DNA of 10,658 nt. It comes from an uncultured Eubacteriales bacterium. Its GTDB lineage: Bacteria > Bacillota > Clostridia > Christensenellales > Aristaeellaceae. Shown in pieces: positions 6,648 through 10,658 of the stretch (the first letter of the stretch is position 1; every line of letters starts with the position of its first letter). The translations under genes were made by a program, and so were the position numbers. The stretch lies in contig CACZOT010000413.1 in NCBI GenBank assembly GCA_902782795.1, forward strand, positions 1 to 10,658. Reading direction: 5' to 3'. A model generated the notes under the pieces. It had not been told where the DNA came from and searched no databases. It saw nothing but the letters and a program-made list of their open reading frames with translations.

Positions 6648-8471
6648 ATGGCAAAGAAAACGAACAAAAACGAACGCTATCCCAGCCACGCGAGCCTCCT
6701 TTGGCGGCTGGTCAAAGGATCGAAGCGCTTTTTCGTGACGAGCATCCTCTTCGCGTGGTTCTCTTCCCTGCTGGGGCTGGTCAACCCGCGCATCATCTCC
6801 TTCGCGGTGGATTCCGTCATCGGCGACGCCGCGCCGGATCTTCCCGGCTACCTGCTCCCCCTGGCGGAACGCCTGGGCGGCGCGGAGGCCCTGCGCGCGC
6901 ATATCGGCTACATCGCCGTGGCGGTGATCGCTGTGGCCGTGCTCTCGAGCCTGGCCAGCTATATCTTCCGCATGATGAACGCCCGCGGCCAGGAGGTCAT
7001 GCTCCTGGAGACGCGCGATCTGCTCTACGGCCACATCCTCTCCCTGCCCCTGTCCTGGCACAACCAGAACCATACGGGAGATATCATCCAGCGCTGCACG
7101 AGCGACGTGGACGTCATCCGCGCCTTCGTATCCGAACAGCTCAGCGCCCTGGTGCGCACGCTGGTGCAGATCATCCTGAGCGTGTACTTCATGCTGGGCA
7201 TCTCTCCGCGGCTGACGCTGATCCCCCTGGCCTTCATTCCCGTGATCGTGCTCTTCTCCTACTTCTTCCACGTGCGCATCGAAAAGAGCTTCGAGAAGGT
7301 CGACGCCATGGAGGGCCAGCTCTCCGCCGTGGCGCAGGAGAACCTCACGGGCGTACGCGTGGTGCGCGCCTTCGGCCGCGAGAATTACGAGCGCGAGCGC
7401 TTCGAGAAGAAAAACGAGGAATATACCGGCCTTTGGGATTACCTGATGAAGCTCCTCTCCCTCTTCTGGGCCTCGGGCGACGCCCTGTCCGGCCTGCAGA
7501 CGCTTCTGATCCTCATCATCGGCGCGCGCTTCGCCCTGGCCGATACCATCACCACCGGCGGCTTCATCGCCTTTATCGCCTACAGTTCCATGCTCGCCTG
7601 GCCTGTGCGCCAGCTGGGCCGCGTAATCTCTGGCATGAGCCGCGCGGGCGTCTCCATCGACCGTATCCGTTACATCCTCAATTCCGAGCCTGAGGCCGAG
7701 ACGGAGGCCGCCTCCCCCGCCCCGCTCTCCGGCGATATCGTCTTCGACCACGTCACCTTCCGCTACGGTCAGGAGGACGCGCCGGTCCTCAACGACGTCT
7801 CCCTCACCATTCGCGAGGGCAAGGTCACGGGCATCCTCGGCAGCACCGGCAGCGGCAAGAGCACGCTCATGTACCTGCTCTGCCGCCTGTACGATCTGCC
7901 CAAGGACGGAGGCCAGATCCTCGTCGGCGGGCGCGCTCTCTCCACCATCACCCGCGCGAGCGTGCGCAGCCAGGTGGGCATCGTCCTGCAGGAGCCCTAC
8001 CTCTTCTCCCGCACCCTGGGCGAGAACATCTCCATGACCGACCGCGAGGCCGACGAGCAGGCCATCCGCGACGCTTCCCGCGTCGCCGCACTGGACGAGA
8101 CGGTCTCCCGCTTCACCCGCGGCTACGAGACTTTCGTGGGCGAGCGCGGCGTCACCCTCTCCGGCGGACAGAAGCAGCGCACGGCCATCGCCCAGACGCT
8201 GCTGCGCAAGACGCCCATCATGATCCTGGACGACAGCCTTTCCGCCGTGGACGCCCAGACGGACGCCCGCATCCGTCGCGAGCTCGACCGCCAGGAGAGC
8301 TCGGCCACGCGCATCCTCATCTCCCACCGCATCACCACCCTCATGCACGCGGACCATATTATCGTCCTCGACAAGGGCCGCCTCGTCGAAGAGGGCAGCC
8401 ATGACGAGCTCTACGCCGCCGGCGGGCTCTACCGCCGCATCTGCGATATGCAGTCCCCGGAGGGAGCGTAA
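6648..8471 (+). CDS. ABC exporter half-transporter, subunit with degenerate Walker B
   Basis: This 607-residue partner has the same layout: a six-helix domain (about 25-330), then an ATPase with Walker A GSTGSGKST (398-406), the Q-loop in VLQEPYLFS, a consensus signature LSGGQKQ (504-510), Walker B IMILDD (524-529) and the H-loop His560 in ISHRITT. The catalytic glutamate after Walker B is replaced by Asp529, which in related heterodimers makes that site slow or inactive in hydrolysis. Paired with the upstream gene, its LSGGQ would complete the working site, and its own Walker motifs would face the altered LSSGE of the partner. AGGAG sits seven bases before the ATG, inside the end of the preceding gene, and the gap is one base, so the two are almost certainly translated together. 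A strong terminator follows directly. Confidence 0.94.
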   Translation: MAKKTNKNERYPSHASLLWRLVKGSKRFFVTSILFAWFSSLLGLVNPRIISFAVDSVIGDAAPDLPGYLLPLAERLGGAEALRAHIGYIAVAVIAVAVLSSLASYIFRMMNARGQEVMLLETRDLLYGHILSLPLSWHNQNHTGDIIQRCTSDVDVIRAFVSEQLSALVRTLVQIILSVYFMLGISPRLTLIPLAFIPVIVLFSYFFHVRIEKSFEKVDAMEGQLSAVAQENLTGVRVVRAFGRENYERERFEKKNEEYTGLWDYLMKLLSLFWASGDALSGLQTLLILIIGARFALADTITTGGFIAFIAYSSMLAWPVRQLGRVISGMSRAGVSIDRIRYILNSEPEAETEAASPAPLSGDIVFDHVTFRYGQEDAPVLNDVSLTIREGKVTGILGSTGSGKSTLMYLLCRLYDLPKDGGQILVGGRALSTITRASVRSQVGIVLQEPYLFSRTLGENISMTDREADEQAIRDASRVAALDETVSRFTRGYETFVGERGVTLSGGQKQRTAIAQTLLRKTPIMILDDSLSAVDAQTDARIRRELDRQESSATRILISHRITTLMHADHIIVLDKGRLVEEGSHDELYAAGGLYRRICDMQSPEGA

Positions 8472-8484
8472 TGGGTTCCCGGTG

Positions 8485-8543
8485 AAAAAAAACGCGCTGG
8501 GCTCCGGTCCCCGAGAAGGGGATGCCGGAGCCCAGCGTTTTTT
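8485..8543. terminator. Bidirectional intrinsic terminator between convergent genes
   Basis: CGCTGGGCTCCGG (8495-8507) pairs perfectly with CCGGAGCCCAGCG (8525-8537) over 13 bases. Inside the loop, CCCC (8509-8512) and GGGG (8518-8521) can pair as a further short stem. Six T follow on the plus strand (8538-8543). Eight A precede it (8485-8492), which read as eight U after the hairpin on the minus strand. It can therefore end both the rightward ABC transcript and the leftward transcript through the DUF952 gene. Confidence 0.93.
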
Positions 8544-8571
8544 CTATTCTCGCCCCATCAGGAAGGCGCGG

Positions 8572-8937
8572 CTACTCGTCCGCAATGGCCGCGAATTCCG
8601 GGTTGTTCCGATAGCGGCCTTCCGCGTCCTTCAGATAGGGCAGGACCATCGTCACCGCGCTGTTGTTGATTGGCCCATAGACGTGCGGGTACAGGCGTCC
8701 TTCCGTATCGCCGCCGTCCTCCCAGCGGACAGGCGCTTCCAGCCGGTCTGCGTCCATGCAGACGATGACGCGCTCGTCCGGATCTGCCTCGAAATTGGGC
8801 AGGACGCGCCAGAGATACGGGATGCCCGTGCAGTGCACGAACCCACACCGTTCCACGCTCTCCCAGCCCCAATAGGCGTCGCTTTGGACGGCCTCCCAGG
8901 CCGCCTTTTTCATGCAATGCGTGATCGTCAACGCCAT
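8572..8937 (-). CDS. DUF952 family protein
   Basis: This 121-residue soluble protein fits the DUF952 family, a small domain of unknown biochemical role. Matching features are the N-terminal ITHCMKKAAWEAV (5-17), GFVHCT (32-37) and the RLYPHVYGPINNSAV stretch (81-95), which corresponds to the family's FPHLYGPL-like motif. His35 and His85 are the conserved polar residues I would suspect to matter. The C-terminal tail after about 103 (DAEGRYRNNPEFAAIADE) is an extension seen in some members. No signal peptide is present. The ATG at 8937 has AAGGAAGG immediately upstream. I see no promoter in the 75 bases before it, so it is probably read through from the opp-type operon. It ends just before the bidirectional terminator. 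Confidence 0.8.
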   Translation of the reverse strand: MALTITHCMKKAAWEAVQSDAYWGWESVERCGFVHCTGIPYLWRVLPNFEADPDERVIVCMDADRLEAPVRWEDGGDTEGRLYPHVYGPINNSAVTMVLPYLKDAEGRYRNNPEFAAIADE

Positions 8938-8962
8938 TCGCCTTCCTTCGTTTGCCGTATAC

Positions 8963-8996
8963 GCAGGACGCCTCCGCGGAAGCGGAGGCGCCCTGC
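8963..8996 (-). terminator. Long hairpin after the opp-type operon, without a U-tract
   Basis: GCAGG (8963-8967) and CCTGC (8992-8996), then CGCCTCCGC (8969-8977) and GCGGAGGCG (8982-8990), enclose a four-base loop. On the plus strand, position 8968 against 8991 is an A-C mismatch. In minus-strand RNA it is a G-U pair, so the stem is continuous for 15 pairs. This suggests that it works in the leftward transcript. No U-run follows, so it may be a weak terminator, a mRNA 3'-end stabiliser, or both. Confidence 0.55.
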
Positions 8997-9002
8997 ACTG
9001 TG

Positions 9003-9015
9003 TGACGCCGCGTCA
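9003..9015. repeat. 13-base palindrome at the stop codon of the small membrane protein gene
   Basis: TGACGC and GCGTCA form a perfect inverted repeat around one base. It includes the TGA stop (9015-9013 on the minus strand) of the 69-residue gene and lies six bases from the long hairpin. It could be chance in GC-rich sequence or a second small stem at the transcript end. Confidence 0.3.
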
Positions 9016-9222
9016 GAACACGCGGAAGATCAGCATGGGGATGAGGAAGATCGCCGCGACGATGAGGATCAGCGGCCAGAAGGCCATGAGCGCGCCGAGA
9101 AACATGGCGAGCCGATCGCCCTTTTCCAGCGGCGTTTCCTCCATCTTGGTGTCATACTCGTCCAGCTCCTCCTGGGTCTTCTCCCTGGGGAGGCGCTTTT
9201 TCCAGCGCTCAAGAAAGGCCAT
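9013..9222 (-). CDS. Small single-helix membrane protein downstream of oppF, 69 residues
   Basis: The first 37 residues are charged and probably cytoplasmic (MAFLERWKKRLPREKTQEEL at the start). They are followed by one long hydrophobic helix (about 38-66, including FWPLILIVAAIFLIPMLIF) and a short basic end. There is no signal peptide and no motif I recognise. The ATG lies three bases after the oppF stop, and GGAGAAGG at the end of oppF can serve as its ribosome binding site, so translation is probably coupled. This position suggests a helper or stability role for the peptide importer, but nothing in the sequence proves it. It could also be an unrelated small protein riding in the operon. Confidence 0.75.
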   Translation of the reverse strand: MAFLERWKKRLPREKTQEELDEYDTKMEETPLEKGDRLAMFLGALMAFWPLILIVAAIFLIPMLIFRVF

Positions 9223-9225
9223 CGC

Positions 9226-10224
9226 TTACGCCTTCTCCAGGAGCGGGTAATGGCAGGCCACAAAGTGCCCGGGGCGGTGCTCATGCCACTCGGGGCACTC
9301 CTTGGAGCACTTCTCCGTCGCGTACTTGCAGCGGGTGTGGAACTTGCAGCCGGAGGGCGGGTTCACAGGGCTGGGGATATCGCCCTCGATGGTCTGGAGC
9401 TCCTTGTTGGAGTTCTCCTCGGTGGTGGGGATGGCCTCCAGGAGGGCCTGCGTGTAGGGGTGGAGAGGCTCGGCGAAGATCTTGTTCGCGTCGGCCAGCT
9501 CGACAAGATTGCCCAGGTACATAACGCCCACGCGGTCCGAGATGAACTTCACGGCGCTCAGATCGTGCGAGATGAAGAGATACGTGAGGCTGTGCTGTTC
9601 CTTGAGATCGATCAGCAGGTTGATGATCTGGCTCTGGATGGACACGTCCAGGGCGGATACGGCCTCGTCGCAGACGATGAAGCGCGGCTCCAGCGCCAGG
9701 GCGCGGGCGATGCAGATGCGCTGCCTCTGGCCGCCGGAGAACTGGTGCGGATAGCGGTGCAGCATGTACTTTTGCAGGCCGCAGCGGTCCATGATATCCA
9801 GGGTGTAATCCTCCAGCTCCTGGGAGCCGGCCTTGAACATGCCGTGGGCGACGAGCGCCTCGGAGATGAGGTTGCCGACCGTGAGGCGCGGGTTCAGCGA
9901 GGAGTACGGATCCTGGAAGACGATCTGCATCTCCTTGCGCAGGCGGCGCATCTCCTCATGATCGACCTTGCTCAAATCCTTGCCGTCGTAGATGACCGAG
10001 CCGGCCGTCTGCTTGTACAGCTGCAAGATGACGCGGCCCAAGGTGGATTTTCCGCAGCCGGATTCGCCGACCAGGCCCAGCGTCTCGCCCTCGTAGATAT
10101 CGAGCGAGATGCCGTCCACGGCCTTGACGGAGATCTCCTTGCGGTTGATAATGCTCTTCTTTTTGACCGGGAAGTGCATCTTCACGTTGTCGACGTGGAT
10201 CAATACCTTCTTCGCATCAGCCAT
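9226..10224 (-). CDS. oppF: Oligopeptide/dipeptide ABC importer ATPase, OppF/DppF type
   Basis: This 332-residue cytoplasmic ATPase powers peptide uptake together with an OppD-type partner and two permeases. Walker A is GESGCGKST (53-61), the Q-loop QDPYSSLNP (104-112), the signature FSGGQRQR (162-169), Walker B FIVCDE (182-187) with Glu187, and the H-loop His220 in ISHDLS. The stretch HPYTQALLEAIP (255-266) opens the Opp/Dpp C-terminal region. That region ends with cysteines C293-x5-C299-x6-C306-x17-C324 plus Cys310. A similar cysteine set is known to hold a 4Fe-4S cluster in mycobacterial Opp proteins. The ATG overlaps the end of oppD by eight bases, and AGGGAG lies nine bases upstream. The peptide class (oligo- or dipeptide) or even nickel cannot be decided from this subunit alone, so the symbol names the family rather than the substrate. 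Confidence 0.92.
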   Translation of the reverse strand: MADAKKVLIHVDNVKMHFPVKKKSIINRKEISVKAVDGISLDIYEGETLGLVGESGCGKSTLGRVILQLYKQTAGSVIYDGKDLSKVDHEEMRRLRKEMQIVFQDPYSSLNPRLTVGNLISEALVAHGMFKAGSQELEDYTLDIMDRCGLQKYMLHRYPHQFSGGQRQRICIARALALEPRFIVCDEAVSALDVSIQSQIINLLIDLKEQHSLTYLFISHDLSAVKFISDRVGVMYLGNLVELADANKIFAEPLHPYTQALLEAIPTTEENSNKELQTIEGDIPSPVNPPSGCKFHTRCKYATEKCSKECPEWHEHRPGHFVACHYPLLEKA

Positions 10225-10658
10225 TCGCGCGCACTCCCTTCTGCGGGTAGAAGCAGCGGACCTGCTGCACCTCGTTGACCTGGACCAGCTCCGGCTCCTG
10301 CTCGCGGCACTTATCGGTCGCGTACTTGCAGCGCGGCGCGAACTTGCAGCCCTTGGGCAGATCCAGCGGGTGCGGCACCGCGCCGGGGATCACGTCCAGG
10401 CGCTCGTCCTGCTTGCTGGAAAGCAGCGGGATGGAGCGCAGCAGCGCTTCGGTATACGGGTGGCTGTAGTTGGTGATCGGCTTGAAGATGTAGTCCACGG
10501 GCGCGATCTCCACCACCTGGCCGCAGTACATCACGGCCACGTCGTCCGCCATCTGGTTGATCACGCCCAAATCGTGGGTGATAAACAGGATGGCCGTGCC
10601 CTTTTCCTTTTTCAGGTTATTCATCAGCCGCAGGATCTGGGCCTGAATGGTCACGTCC
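10217..10658 (-). CDS. oppD: Oligopeptide/dipeptide ABC importer ATPase, OppD/DppD type (5' part beyond window)
   Basis: Only the C-terminal 146 codons are present. The frame is open to the right edge and begins inside the D-loop (LDVTIQAQIL), so the Walker A, signature and Walker B motifs lie outside the window. The H-loop LFITHDLG is visible, then the Opp/Dpp region HPYTEALLRSIP. The C-terminal cysteines follow the spacing C-x5-C-x6-C-x17-C (in GCKFAPRC, KYATDKC and VRCFYP), the same as in the next gene, as expected of paired D and F subunits. The valine GTG at 10654 is an internal codon and not the start. The gene overlaps oppF by eight bases in the same operon. Substrate-binding protein and permease genes would be expected further right. 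Confidence 0.92.
   Translation of the reverse strand, partial: DVTIQAQILRLMNNLKKEKGTAILFITHDLGVINQMADDVAVMYCGQVVEIAPVDYIFKPITNYSHPYTEALLRSIPLLSSKQDERLDVIPGAVPHPLDLPKGCKFAPRCKYATDKCREQEPELVQVNEVQQVRCFYPQKGVRANG

Noticed and set aside
4802..8402. Long open frames on the minus strand opposite both ABC genes
   Set aside because: They are rich in Ala, Arg, Gly, His and Asp without motifs, as expected opposite GC-rich coding sequence. The plus-strand genes carry full ABC motifs.
8401..10278. Long plus-strand frame through the terminator and opposite the opp genes
   Set aside because: It runs through a strong terminator and opposite four well-supported minus-strand genes, and has no motifs.
10652..10654. 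GTG as the start of a short 145-residue protein
   Set aside because: It is the valine of LDVTIQAQ inside the D-loop of an OppD-type ATPase. The gene is simply cut by the window edge.
1..10658. Mobile element, phage, toxin-antitoxin, CRISPR or biosynthetic cluster
   Set aside because: No transposase, integrase, direct-repeat array, toxin pair or biosynthetic enzyme was seen on either strand. The genes are ordinary energy-conversion and transport genes.

Overview
The window looks like chromosomal DNA from a GC-rich member of the Clostridia. This is an inference from three things: visibly GC-biased third codon positions, a clostridial-type Rnf cluster that starts with rnfC, and strong GGAGG-type ribosome binding sites. 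No tRNA, rRNA, CRISPR array, insertion sequence or phage gene is visible.

Left part, minus strand (1-2979). An Rnf (ferredoxin:NAD+ oxidoreductase) operon begins at a sigma-A-like promoter at 2951-2979. It encodes RnfC, then a single continuous frame that joins RnfD to RnfG and runs off the left edge. The two genes overlap by 4 bases (ATGA). The missing subunits RnfE, RnfA and RnfB would be expected further left. Rnf couples electron flow between ferredoxin and NAD to ion pumping across the membrane.

Divergent spacer (2846-3167). This non-coding stretch holds the rnf promoter and leader, a small inverted repeat, a hairpin-forming repeat, and a second strong promoter (3104-3132) reading right.

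Centre, plus strand (3168-8471). First come a 72-residue protein of unknown function and a MATE-family multidrug/cation antiporter. Then follow two ABC exporter half-transporters, one base apart. Their nucleotide-binding motifs are complementary in the way expected of an asymmetric heterodimer, with one degenerate and one consensus ATP site. A near-consensus promoter lies across the last codons of the MATE gene, so the ABC pair can be transcribed on its own. A strong hairpin with A and T tracts on both sides ends this unit and can also stop transcription arriving from the right.

Right part, minus strand (8572-10658). The downstream end of an oligopeptide/dipeptide ABC importer operon is seen: OppD-like ATPase (cut by the right edge), OppF-like ATPase, a 69-residue single-helix membrane protein, a long hairpin without a U-tract, and a DUF952-family protein.

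Most of the window is ordinary. I do not see a clearly undescribed system. The observations most worth checking are the RnfD-RnfG fusion, the promoter embedded in the MATE gene, and the small proteins tied to the larger units.
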